NCBI GenBank assembly: GCA_964592645.1
Contig: CAZQFV010000010.1
Coordinates: 67,074 to 131,073, forward strand
Reading direction: 5' to 3'
DNA length: 64,000 nucleotides
Origin: CAZQFV01 sp964592645
Lineage (GTDB): Bacteria; Chloroflexota; Chloroflexia; DTKN01
The position numbers and the translations under genes are program-made. The notes beneath the pieces are model-generated. The model made no database searches and was not told where the DNA came from. It saw nothing but the letters and a program-made list of their open reading frames with translations. Positions 37,236-45,007 of the stretch are shown here, piece after piece (position 1 is the stretch's first letter; every line of letters starts with the position of its first letter).

Positions 37236-39018
37236 GGTCTCTGCCTCCTAGGGGCCCGGCCTTTTGCTTCCGGGCCTGTTCCAAGATCTGGCGGGCGCTC
37301 TCCCGGTGGGCCGCGGTCAGGCTCGGCCCGCTCAGCATCACCGCCAGTTCCTCCACCAGCGCCGGCCCCTCCAGGCGCGCGGCCACGGTGATCGTCCGAC
37401 CGTCACGCACCTCCTTGCCGATCGAGAAATGGGCGTCGGCATAGGCGGCGATCTGCGGCAGGTGGGTGATGCAGATAACCTGGTGCTGCCGGGAGAGCTC
37501 CCACAGTTTCTCGCCGACCACATAGCCGCTGCGGCCGCCCACGCCGACATCAATCTCGTCAAAGATCAGGATCGGCGTGGCGTCGGCCTGCGAGAGGATG
37601 CTCTTGACGGCCAGGAGCAGGCGCGAGCTTTCCCCGCCCGAGGCAATGCGCGCCAGGGGGCGCACCTCTTCCCCGGGGTTGGGCGAGATGAGGAACTCGA
37701 CACGGTCGATGCCGCCGGCATCGTAGGCGTAGCGGCCGGCCGGGACGGCCCCCTCGCCCTCCACCCACAGGCCGGCCGCGCTCGCCGCTCGCTCCAGCGA
37801 CACGGCAAAGGTGGTGCCGGCCATGTTCAGGCCGGCCATCGCCCCCTCCACGGCCGCCGCCAACTGCCCGGCGGCCTCCTCCCGGCGGGCCGACAGCACC
37901 CCCGCCAGCCGGCCCAGCTCGCGCTCCAGGCGTTCTTCCTCCGCGCGCAGCGCCTGCAGGCGCTCTCCACTGTGGGAGAGGGACTCCAGTTCCTCACGCG
38001 CCCGCTGCGCCGCCGCCAGGACCGCCTCGCAACTGGGGCCGTACTTGCGCTGCAGCTCGCGCACCAGCACCAGCCGCTCCTCTACCTCCTCCAGGCGGCG
38101 CGGATCGCAGTCCAAGTGCTCGCGGTAGGCCCGCACCGCCCGCACCAGGTCTTCCACCCCGTCGGAGATGGCCACCTGCATAGCGCGCATGGGGCCGGCC
38201 GTCGGGTCCAGGTGCTCCAGCGTCTCGACCTCACGCGCCGCCAGGCCCAACAGGTCGAGCACCCCGCCGGCGCCCGGACGGTTCGGGCGGTCCTTGCCGC
38301 CGTAGAGCAGGGCGTGCAGCCGGTCCACCGCCTCCAGGAGGCGGGCCCCGTTCTGCAGCCGCTGGCGCTCCAGGCGCAGCTCCTCTTCCTCGCCGGGCCG
38401 CAGCGCCGCCGACTCGATCTCCTGCAGGCGGAAACGCAGCGCCTCGGCGCGTTCCTCCTGGCGGGCCTGCTCCGCGGCCACGGCGCGGATCTCTTCCTGC
38501 AGCGCCCGCAGCCGGGCCACGCCCTCCGCCACCTCCTGGCGCAGCCCGGTGGTGCCGGCGTAGCGATCGAGCATATCCAGGTGGTGGCGCACGCGAAAGA
38601 GGGAGAGGTGCTCGCTCTGCCCGTGGATGTCCACCAGCGACTCGCCGATCTCGCGCAGCAGGGAGAGGTTGATGGCCCGGCCGTTCACCCGCCCCACGCT
38701 GCGCCCGCCGGATGAAAGCTCGCGGTAGAGGATCAGGTTCTCATCTTCTTCCTCGGCCAGGCCGTACTCCTCCAGCAGCGGCCGCAGCGTCCGCGCGGCG
38801 GCCTCGTCCAGGGCGATAACCCCCTCGACCTCGGCCCGCTCGGCGCCGGTGCGCACCATCGTGCGATCGGCCTTGTCGCCCAGGAGCAGGCTCAGGGCAT
38901 CGATGATGATCGATTTCCCGGCCCCCGTTTCCCCCGTGAGCACGTTCAGCCCGGGGGAGAGGGCCAAATCGAGCTCCTCAATGATCGCAAAGTTGCGGAT
39001 GCGCAGTTGCAGCAACAC
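37228..39018 (-). CDS. recN: DNA repair protein RecN
   Basis: A 596-residue SMC-like ATPase acting early in double-strand break repair. It has Walker A GETGAGKS, a long coiled-coil region with a central hinge, then the signature GGESSRLLLAVKSIL and Walker B ILIFDEIDVGVGG, followed by an H-loop (CITHLPQIAAYAD). The start is GTG with GGAGG 7 bases upstream. The end overlaps the WaaL-TPR start by 8 bp, linking a repair gene to an envelope gene on one transcript. Confidence 0.94.
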   Translation of the reverse strand: MLLQLRIRNFAIIEELDLALSPGLNVLTGETGAGKSIIIDALSLLLGDKADRTMVRTGAERAEVEGVIALDEAAARTLRPLLEEYGLAEEEDENLILYRELSSGGRSVGRVNGRAINLSLLREIGESLVDIHGQSEHLSLFRVRHHLDMLDRYAGTTGLRQEVAEGVARLRALQEEIRAVAAEQARQEERAEALRFRLQEIESAALRPGEEEELRLERQRLQNGARLLEAVDRLHALLYGGKDRPNRPGAGGVLDLLGLAAREVETLEHLDPTAGPMRAMQVAISDGVEDLVRAVRAYREHLDCDPRRLEEVEERLVLVRELQRKYGPSCEAVLAAAQRAREELESLSHSGERLQALRAEEERLERELGRLAGVLSARREEAAGQLAAAVEGAMAGLNMAGTTFAVSLERAASAAGLWVEGEGAVPAGRYAYDAGGIDRVEFLISPNPGEEVRPLARIASGGESSRLLLAVKSILSQADATPILIFDEIDVGVGGRSGYVVGEKLWELSRQHQVICITHLPQIAAYADAHFSIGKEVRDGRTITVAARLEGPALVEELAVMLSGPSLTAAHRESARQILEQARKQKAGPLGGRDRD

Positions 39019-39223
39019 CCTTGTTCCTCCAAGAGCTTTCCGGGTTCAGCAGGGGGCATTGTACCGCAAAAACGGCTTCTGTGCAACCATTGGGAGGCAC
39101 AACGAACCAGAGACACAAGAGCGGTGAACCACAAAGACCCGAAGGCACGAAGAAGAACTATGAGGCTGCTGCGTCCAACGTCGTCTCCCCAAGCGCCCAA
39201 GGGAGCCCTACGGCGTGGGCGGT
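39019..39223. other. Gap with CACGAAG-type dispersed repeat
   Basis: This 205 bp gap between the LCP gene and recN contains an 'aaccacaaagacccgaaggcac' stretch at about 39124-39150. It is related to repeats near 5965, 50222, 59040 and 63960. No gene is seen. Confidence 0.4.
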
Positions 39224-40543
39224 TTACGGCGTCGGCAGTTTGAAATCGTCCCCCAGGATGATGACGATATCGGCCGTGGGAGAAGGAGTCTCACCCTGGC
39301 GGGCAAACCCATCCCCGACATTGAGCAGCTTGGCCAGTTGGCCGCGGGTGAAAGGATGGTCGCCGCTGTCCAGGATCAGGGTACGGGTATAGTAGCCGGC
39401 GTTCTCGGCGTTGCCATAGGTGGGCACGATAAAGCCGCGCTGGCGCAGGTACTCGGCCGTAGAGGCCGCGCAGCCCGAGCAGGTCAGGGTGCCGTTCAGG
39501 ACCTCGATCCGCGCCCCTTCCTCGCGCAGCTTGCGCGTCGTCGGGTCCAGCAGCATGGTCTGGACCTGGTCTTCGACGCACCAGGCGAGCGGCTGCAGGT
39601 CGGACGTGCCGCTGATTTCCCGCAGGCAGCCGACGATGTCGTAGGAGACGATCTTGTCGCGCTCGATCTGGGGCGCCAACTGCACGAGGTCCCAGAGAGT
39701 GGCCAGTTGGATGTCGGTCTTGAAAGTGTTGGCGAACTGGCCGAGGAGCTGGTCGATCTGGTCCATATCGCTGATCAGGTTCAAGCTGAGGGCGCGATCG
39801 CGGATGGCCAGCAGGACCTGGCGCTGGCGGCGGTTGCGGTAAAAGTCGCTGTCGGCATGGCGCGACCGGGCATACTGCAGCGCGGCGGCCCCGTCCATAT
39901 GTTGCAGGCCGGCAGGGATGTAGACGCGCGTGTAGCCAAAGTTCTCGGTGGGATACTCGTTGTCCACCAGTGGGTAGGGCACGTCCACGGTAATGCCGCC
40001 AAGGTAGTCGATGATGCGCTGAAAGCCCTGGAAATCGACCTCGGCGTAGTAGTCGATGGAGATGCCCAGAAAGGCCGCCACGGTGCGCTTGGCCAGGGTG
40101 GGGCCGCCGCCGGCATTGGCCAGGTCACGCTCCCCCAGCATGTAGGCGGCGTTGATCTTGTAGTAGCCGTAGTCGGGGATATAGACCAGGGTATCGCGGG
40201 GGATGGAAAGCATGCTGGCGAAGCGGGTGCGCGGGTCGACATGGACGACGATGTTGACGTCGCTGCGGGTGCCTTCCAGCCCTTCGCGGCGGTCCACGCC
40301 CAGGAGGAGGATGTTCAGCGGCTCGGTCAGCGGGTTCGGCGTCGGCTTGGGGATGCCGGTGACCGGAAGGGGCGTGGCGATCATCGGGCCGGTCACCGTA
40401 GAGATGCGGTTGACCAGGCGCACGCCGACATAGATCACGCTGGCCACGAGCAGGACCAGCATCACCAGCAGGAAATAGACGACTCCCCCCCCCCTGGAGC
40501 GCTGGGTTCGCAACGTCCGCTCCCGCTTCGATGCTCGAGTCAT
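39224..40543 (-). CDS. LytR-CpsA-Psr (LCP) family protein with LytR_C domain
   Basis: About 439 residues from an ATG at 40543 with GGAG 6 bases upstream; the frame is open further 5' but runs through the promoter. An N-terminal basic segment precedes a single membrane anchor (about 23-45). The LCP domain follows with PLNILLLGVDRR, the conserved TRSD, SIPRDT and YYKINAAY motifs, and a later RSRHADSDFYRNRRQRQ segment with the catalytic arginines. A LytR_C domain closes the protein (about 345-430). LCP proteins transfer undecaprenyl-linked glycopolymers to peptidoglycan, which fits the WecA-like and WaaL-like genes downstream in the block. Confidence 0.9.
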   Translation of the reverse strand: MTRASKRERTLRTQRSRGGGVVYFLLVMLVLLVASVIYVGVRLVNRISTVTGPMIATPLPVTGIPKPTPNPLTEPLNILLLGVDRREGLEGTRSDVNIVVHVDPRTRFASMLSIPRDTLVYIPDYGYYKINAAYMLGERDLANAGGGPTLAKRTVAAFLGISIDYYAEVDFQGFQRIIDYLGGITVDVPYPLVDNEYPTENFGYTRVYIPAGLQHMDGAAALQYARSRHADSDFYRNRRQRQVLLAIRDRALSLNLISDMDQIDQLLGQFANTFKTDIQLATLWDLVQLAPQIERDKIVSYDIVGCLREISGTSDLQPLAWCVEDQVQTMLLDPTTRKLREEGARIEVLNGTLTCSGCAASTAEYLRQRGFIVPTYGNAENAGYYTRTLILDSGDHPFTRGQLAKLLNVGDGFARQGETPSPTADIVIILGDDFKLPTP

Positions 40544-40571
40544 AGGCATCTCCAGTGCGTCGTTCCCCCGT

Positions 40572-40599
40572 ATTATACCACAAGCCTCCGTAATGTCCA
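40572..40599 (-). promoter_or_regulatory. Promoter of the LCP gene
   Basis: On the minus strand, TGGACA (40599-40594), a 16 bp spacer, then TATAAT (40577-40572). A start codon follows about 30 bp downstream. Confidence 0.6.
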
Positions 40600-40625
40600 C
40601 ACGGATTTCGGCCACGGGCGGAACA

Positions 40626-40689
40626 CGGATTCTGGCCGCGGATACGCGGACCGCGGCCCCAAGGTCCGTTCGTCCGCCGCCAGAATCCG
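40626..40689. repeat. Intergenic inverted repeat
   Basis: Arms CGGATTCTGGC (40626-40636) and GCCAGAATCCG (40679-40689) are exact complements, with a GC-rich 42 nt centre. A third, direct, partial copy (CGGATTCTTGCCCCGGATAC) lies at about 40759-40778. Confidence 0.65.
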
Positions 40690-40723
40690 TATCCGGGCCT
40701 GTACTTTTCTGCACAATGTCCAC

Positions 40724-40752
40724 TTGCGGCCCCTGCTTCTCTGTGCTATAAT
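40724..40752 (+). promoter_or_regulatory. Promoter of the tdh-kbl operon
   Basis: TTGCGG (40724-40729), a 17 bp spacer, then TATAAT (40747-40752). Confidence 0.65.
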
Positions 40753-40871
40753 GAGGCCCGGATTCTTGCCCCGGATACACGGATTCAGGAAAAGCCTGAC
40801 CCGCATCTTTTTATCCGAGGCAAAAATTCGTATTCTCTATAGCAGAAATCCTTGTTCTAAGGAGGTTGAGC

Positions 40872-41939
40872 ATGGCAGAAAAGATGCGCGCGATTATGAA
40901 GACTAAACCCGGTCCCGGGCTGGAGATGATGGAAGTGCCGATCCCCCAACCCGGGCCCTTTGATGTGCTGATCAAGGTCAAGGCCACCTCGATCTGCGGC
41001 ACCGACCGCCACATCTATCACTGGAACCCCTGGTCGGCCGGCCGGATCAAGCCGCCGCTGATCATCGGCCACGAGGTCTGCGGCCACGTCGTCAAGGTCG
41101 GCAGCAACGTCACCCTGCTCAAGGTTGGGGACTTTGTCTCGGCCGAGAGCCACATCCCCTGCACCGTCTGCCCGGTCTGTCGTAACGGCCAGCAGCACAT
41201 CTGCGCCCGCTTAAAGATCCTGGGCGTGGACACCCAGGGCACCTATGCCGACTACGCCGTCATCCCCGAGACGGTGGCCTGGAAGAACGACCCCGATCTG
41301 GACCCGGCCCTGGCCTCGATCATGGAGCCGCTGGGCAACGCCGTCTACACCGTGCTGGCCGAGCCGGTCACCGGCCTGAACGTGGCCGTCTTCGGCGATG
41401 GGCCGGCCGGCATCAACGCCGTGGCCGTGGCCCGCGCCAGCGGCGCCGGCCGCATCTGGCAGATCGGCAAGCACCCCTTCCGCCTGGAGTTGGGGCGCAA
41501 GATGGGCAGCGACATGGGCCTGGACATCAACAACCCGACCACCGATGTGGTCAAGACGATCCTCGACGCCACCGACGGCTTCGGCGTCGATGTCGTCCTG
41601 GAGATGACCGGCAGCCAGCAGGCGGTGGACGACGGCATCAAGGTGCTGCGCAAGGGCGGTCGCTTCTCCGCCTTCGGGCTGCCCGCGGGGCCGATCCAAC
41701 TGGACCTGAACGGCCTGGTCTTCAAGGGCGCGCGTCTGCTGGGCATCAACGGCCGGCTGATGTGGGAGACCTGGTTCCAGATGGCCGGCCTGCTGCGCTC
41801 CGGCAAGCTCGATCCCTCCCCGGTCATCACCCACCGCATCGCGCTGGAAGATTTCCAGAAGGGCTTTGAGGCGATGGACTCCAGCGATCGCATGGTCGGC
41901 AAAGTGGTGATGTTCCCCGATCCGGCGGATATTGGCTAA
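40872..41939 (+). CDS. tdh: Threonine 3-dehydrogenase (zinc alcohol dehydrogenase family)
   Basis: A 355-residue medium-chain dehydrogenase that oxidises L-threonine to 2-amino-3-ketobutyrate. The catalytic zinc site is in SICGTDRHIYHW and GHEVCG. The structural zinc cysteines lie in the C-x2-C-x2-C-x7-C pattern of CTVCPVCRNGQQHIC. An NAD site follows with GDGPAGINAVAVAR. The ATG at 40872 has GGAGG 6 bases upstream. It is directly followed by kbl, the next enzyme of the pathway, which makes Tdh much more likely than a generic sorbitol or alcohol dehydrogenase. Confidence 0.9.
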   Translation: MAEKMRAIMKTKPGPGLEMMEVPIPQPGPFDVLIKVKATSICGTDRHIYHWNPWSAGRIKPPLIIGHEVCGHVVKVGSNVTLLKVGDFVSAESHIPCTVCPVCRNGQQHICARLKILGVDTQGTYADYAVIPETVAWKNDPDLDPALASIMEPLGNAVYTVLAEPVTGLNVAVFGDGPAGINAVAVARASGAGRIWQIGKHPFRLELGRKMGSDMGLDINNPTTDVVKTILDATDGFGVDVVLEMTGSQQAVDDGIKVLRKGGRFSAFGLPAGPIQLDLNGLVFKGARLLGINGRLMWETWFQMAGLLRSGKLDPSPVITHRIALEDFQKGFEAMDSSDRMVGKVVMFPDPADIG

Positions 41940-41940
41940 G

Positions 41941-42004
41941 ATGCCAGTTGCCAGTCTTCAGATGTCAGTTGCCTGGTCCAAGACACTGAAAACTGACCAC
42001 TGAA
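41941..42004. repeat. Short CAGTTGCC/TCAGTT repeat patch
   Basis: The tdh-kbl gap holds closely spaced near-copies of CCAGTTGCC and TCAGTTGCC followed by ACTGAAAACTGACCACTGAAAA. This low-complexity patch has partial inverted symmetry (CAGT/ACTG). It is likely transcribed between the two genes. Confidence 0.4.
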
Positions 42005-42032
42005 AATGATTACTTCAAAAGGAGAGCGATCC

Positions 42033-43214
42033 ATGGCCGACAAGTACGACTTTATCCGCGAAGAGATGACCCGCTTGACCAACGAAGGGCTGTTGGTCCG
42101 CATCCGCACCATCGGCTCGGCGGCCGGCGCCTACATGGTCGTCGACGGAAAGAAGGTGCTCAACTTTTGCACCAACAACTACCTGGGCCTGGCCAACGAC
42201 GCGCGCCTGCGGGAAGCGGCGAAAAAGGCCCTGGACCGCTGGGGTGCCGGGCCGGCCGCGGTGCGCTCCATCGCCGGGACGCTGGAGCTGCACGTGGAGC
42301 TGGAGCAGGCCATCGCCAAGTTCAAGGAAGTAGAGGATGTGCTCTATGTGCAGTCCGGCTTCTGCGCCAACCAGGCGGCCATCCCCCCGCTGGTGGGCAA
42401 GGAGGACTGCATCTTTTCCGACCGGCTGAACCACGCCTCGATCATCGACGGCTGCCGGCTATCGGGGGCCAAGATCCTGGTCTATGAGCACTGCGACGCC
42501 GCCGACGCCGAGCGGGTGATCCGGGAGAACCTCCCCAACTACCGCCGGGGCATGCTGATCACCGACGGTGTCTTTTCCATGGACGGCGACATCGCCCCGC
42601 TGGACAAGCTCTACGAGGTGGCCTCCAAGTACAACGTGCTGACGATGGTCGACGATGCCCATGGCGAGGGGGTTCTGGGCCACGGGCGCGGCATCGTCCA
42701 CCACTTTGGGCTGCAGGGCCAGTTCGATGTCGAGATCGGCACCTTCTCCAAGGCCCTGGGCGTGGTCGGTGGGTGCATCGCCGGCAAGAAGCTGGTGGTG
42801 GACTATATCCGCCAGAAGGCCCGGCCCTTCCTCTTCTCCAGCGCCACCACCGCCGCCGACTCCGCCGCCTGCATGGAGTCGATCCGCATCCTGATGGAGT
42901 CGGACGAGCTGGTGAAGCGGTTGTGGGAGAACGCCGACTACTTCAAAAAGGGCATGCAGCAGTTGGGCTTCAACACCGGCCGCACCGAGACGCCGATCGT
43001 CCCCGTGATGCTGGGCGAGGCCCCGCTGGCACAGCAGTTCTCGCGCCGCCTCTTCGAGGAAGGCGTCTTTGCCATGGCGCTGGGCTTCCCCACCGTCCCG
43101 CGGGGGCAGGCCCGCATCCGCGTGATGAACACGGCCGCCCACACCCACGAGGACCTAGACAAGGGTCTGGCCGCCTTCGAGAAGGTCGGCCGCGAGCTGG
43201 GCGTGATTCAGTAG
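42033..43214 (+). CDS. kbl: Glycine C-acetyltransferase (2-amino-3-ketobutyrate CoA ligase)
   Basis: A 393-residue PLP enzyme of the alpha-oxoamine synthase family. It cleaves 2-amino-3-ketobutyrate with CoA to glycine and acetyl-CoA. The PLP lysine lies in GTFSKALGVVGG, the aldehyde-binding Asp and His in MVDDAHGEG, and the N-terminal NNYLGLAND motif is typical. The ATG at 42033 has AAAGGAGAG about 8 bases upstream. With tdh it gives the two-step threonine-to-glycine route, feeding acetyl-CoA to central metabolism. A strong terminator follows. Confidence 0.93.
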   Translation: MADKYDFIREEMTRLTNEGLLVRIRTIGSAAGAYMVVDGKKVLNFCTNNYLGLANDARLREAAKKALDRWGAGPAAVRSIAGTLELHVELEQAIAKFKEVEDVLYVQSGFCANQAAIPPLVGKEDCIFSDRLNHASIIDGCRLSGAKILVYEHCDAADAERVIRENLPNYRRGMLITDGVFSMDGDIAPLDKLYEVASKYNVLTMVDDAHGEGVLGHGRGIVHHFGLQGQFDVEIGTFSKALGVVGGCIAGKKLVVDYIRQKARPFLFSSATTAADSAACMESIRILMESDELVKRLWENADYFKKGMQQLGFNTGRTETPIVPVMLGEAPLAQQFSRRLFEEGVFAMALGFPTVPRGQARIRVMNTAAHTHEDLDKGLAAFEKVGRELGVIQ

Positions 43215-43227
43215 CCTGCAGACCCGT

Positions 43228-43265
43228 CCCCCCCCTTCCCGGGCCGGGGAGGGGGGGGATTTTTG
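43228..43265 (+). terminator. Rho-independent terminator of tdh-kbl
   Basis: A C-rich arm (43228-43240) pairs with a G-rich arm (43245-43258) in a long GC hairpin, followed by ATTTTT. Confidence 0.75.
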
Positions 43266-43393
43266 TCCCCAGGGAGCGGATTGGCAGATCGCAGCCCTCG
43301 GGCCAGCGTTCGATCGGCAAGTCCTCCCCCGGACGAGCAGCGCACCCCCCAGGCTTTTGGCGCCTGCCCACCGGGAAGGCCAAGAGCTCGCCC

Positions 43394-44095
43394 CTACAGC
43401 TCCACCGCCGGCCGTTCGGCCGTGGCCAGCCCCACAACCACCGCCGCCCCGAAGAGGGCCCGCAGGTGCTCGGCCATCTCCTGCGCCGCGGACTCCACGG
43501 CCGGCCGGCCCACCTCCGGCAGCCCGTCGATCGGGATAAAGATGGAGCGCGTCTGTGGCGTGATGCGGTCCTTGTGTCCCTGCCGCCAGACCCAGTGGCG
43601 CGTCAGGATGTCGGCGTCGTCCAGGTAGGCGATCTCCCCCGGCGCCACCGCCTCCACCTCCTCGGCGAACATCGCCCGGAAGGGCTCCCCCCCACGGGTC
43701 GGCCCCAGGCGGATGTCGCCGGAGATCGTCCCCAGGTCGTGCCCGCCCATGGGGAGCTGATGGGCCAGGGAGAGGGCGTTGTAGAGGTCGACCAACGGGT
43801 GGAGGCGCGGCAGCCCCTTCCCGGAGAGGGACCGCCGGGCCAGCGCCTCGATCGAACTGGGGTACTTGACCCCGGAGAGGCCTAGCTTCTGGAAGGCCTG
43901 CCTCCAGGGGGCGATGCGCGGATGCTCCTGGGGCGGGCGCCCACCCCATTCCCGCCGCAGCTTCTCCTCCGCCGCCGCCAGCAGCGCCGCTATACGCTCC
44001 ACATCCCCCGTCGGCCGCAGTCCATGCCCCACGACGGCCCCGATGACCAGGCCGGGAAACAGCTCAAAGAGGCTCCGATCTACAATAAACCGCAT
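43394..44095 (-). CDS. B3/4 (tRNA-synthetase editing-type) domain protein
   Basis: 233 residues resembling free-standing B3/4 domains, the module of the PheRS beta subunit that hydrolyses mischarged tRNA. Typical elements are the GLSGVKYPSSIEALARR segment, PLVDLYNALSLAHQLPMGGHDL and GEIAYLDDADILTRHWVWRQ. The start ATG at 44095 has GGAGG 5 bases upstream. Free-standing members may edit mischarged tRNA or bind amino-acid-like ligands; this is unproven here. It ends opposite the tdh-kbl terminator. Confidence 0.8.
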   Translation of the reverse strand: MRFIVDRSLFELFPGLVIGAVVGHGLRPTGDVERIAALLAAAEEKLRREWGGRPPQEHPRIAPWRQAFQKLGLSGVKYPSSIEALARRSLSGKGLPRLHPLVDLYNALSLAHQLPMGGHDLGTISGDIRLGPTRGGEPFRAMFAEEVEAVAPGEIAYLDDADILTRHWVWRQGHKDRITPQTRSIFIPIDGLPEVGRPAVESAAQEMAEHLRALFGAAVVVGLATAERPAVEL

Positions 44096-44140
44096 TCCCA
44101 CCTCCGGGTCTGCCCTCTACGCCCTGCCTCCCGCCCCCCG

Positions 44141-44764
44141 TCAGTCCCTCTCCCCATCCCTCCCCCCTGGAGCGCGGTTGAAGAGGTCCATCGCCGCCGC
44201 GATCCCTTCTCGCAGGAAGCACTCCACGGCGTCGGCGGCCCGCTCCAGCACCGGGGCCCACTCCTGCTCCTCCTGGGGGGTGCGGGGGAGCAGCACATAG
44301 TCCATGGGGTCTATGCCGGGGTCGGCCGGCCGGCCGATGCCCAGGCGCAGGCGGGGGAACTCTTCCGTGCCCAGGGCCTCGATGAGCGAGGCCATGCCCT
44401 TGTGGCCGGCGGCGCCGCCGCGGGGCCGCAGGCGGAGGGCGCCGGCCGGCAGGTCTAGCTCGTCGTAGACCACCAGCAGGCGCGCCGGCTCCAGCCCCAG
44501 CCAGCGCAGCAGGCCGGCCGCCGCCGCGCCGCTGCGGTTCATAAAGGTGTAGGGACGGGCCAGGACGACGGGCCGGCCGGCGACCGGGCCCACGGCCAGG
44601 CGGGCGTGGGCCCGCTTCTCCCGGAAGGCCAGGCGCCAGCGCCGCGCCAGCACGCCCAGGACCTGGAACCCGGCGTTGTGGCGCGTGTGTGCATACTCCT
44701 CGCCGGGGTTGCCCAGGCCCAGGATCAGGTGCTCCACCATAGGGGGACGGCTTCCAAAAGGCAT
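44141..44764 (-). CDS. pth: Peptidyl-tRNA hydrolase
   Basis: A 207-residue Pth that releases peptides from dropped-off peptidyl-tRNA. It has GLGNPGEEYAHTRHNAG with catalytic His29, YTFMNRSG, and the YDELDLPAG catalytic Asp. The later GGAAGHKG segment has Lys where most enzymes have Asn (GHNG). The ATG at 44764 has AGGAGG 6 bases upstream. The frame is open further 5' but that part is not conserved. The B3/4 gene lies 45 bp downstream and both act on tRNA, so a shared transcript is plausible. Confidence 0.92.
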   Translation of the reverse strand: MPFGSRPPMVEHLILGLGNPGEEYAHTRHNAGFQVLGVLARRWRLAFREKRAHARLAVGPVAGRPVVLARPYTFMNRSGAAAAGLLRWLGLEPARLLVVYDELDLPAGALRLRPRGGAAGHKGMASLIEALGTEEFPRLRLGIGRPADPGIDPMDYVLLPRTPQEEQEWAPVLERAADAVECFLREGIAAAMDLFNRAPGGRDGERD

Positions 44765-44783
44765 GGTCTCCTCCTGGCGCGGT

Positions 44784-44812
44784 ATCATACCACAGCCCCG
44801 CGGCAAGAGCAA
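44784..44812 (-). promoter_or_regulatory. Promoter of pth
   Basis: On the minus strand, TTGCTC (44812-44807), a 17 bp spacer, then TATGAT (44789-44784). Confidence 0.55.
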
Positions 44813-45007
44813 GGCCGGCGCAGGAAGGAGTAAAAGCTCTGCCGGAGCGCGATGCCCCCGTATCCGGGGGCCGCTTTCCACGTCTCAATACCATGCAACC
44901 AGGACCTCATGCCGCACTGCACGTTTCCAAAGGAGGTGGTCGCTACAGCCGTGCCCCAGGCCAAGTTGTTCCCTATCGTCCGCCCCTGAAGAGCAAGGAG
45001 GAAACCT

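Larger units (their letters stand above)
40600..40871. other. Divergent gap between LCP and tdh genes with repeats
   Basis: With the LCP promoter this makes about 330 bp. It holds several copies of a GGATTCTGGCCGCGGATAC-like unit in both orientations (40600-40700 and 40755-40790), the inverted repeat at 40626-40689, and the tdh promoter at 40724-40752. A related unit occurs at about 21509-21540. No gene is seen. Confidence 0.5.
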
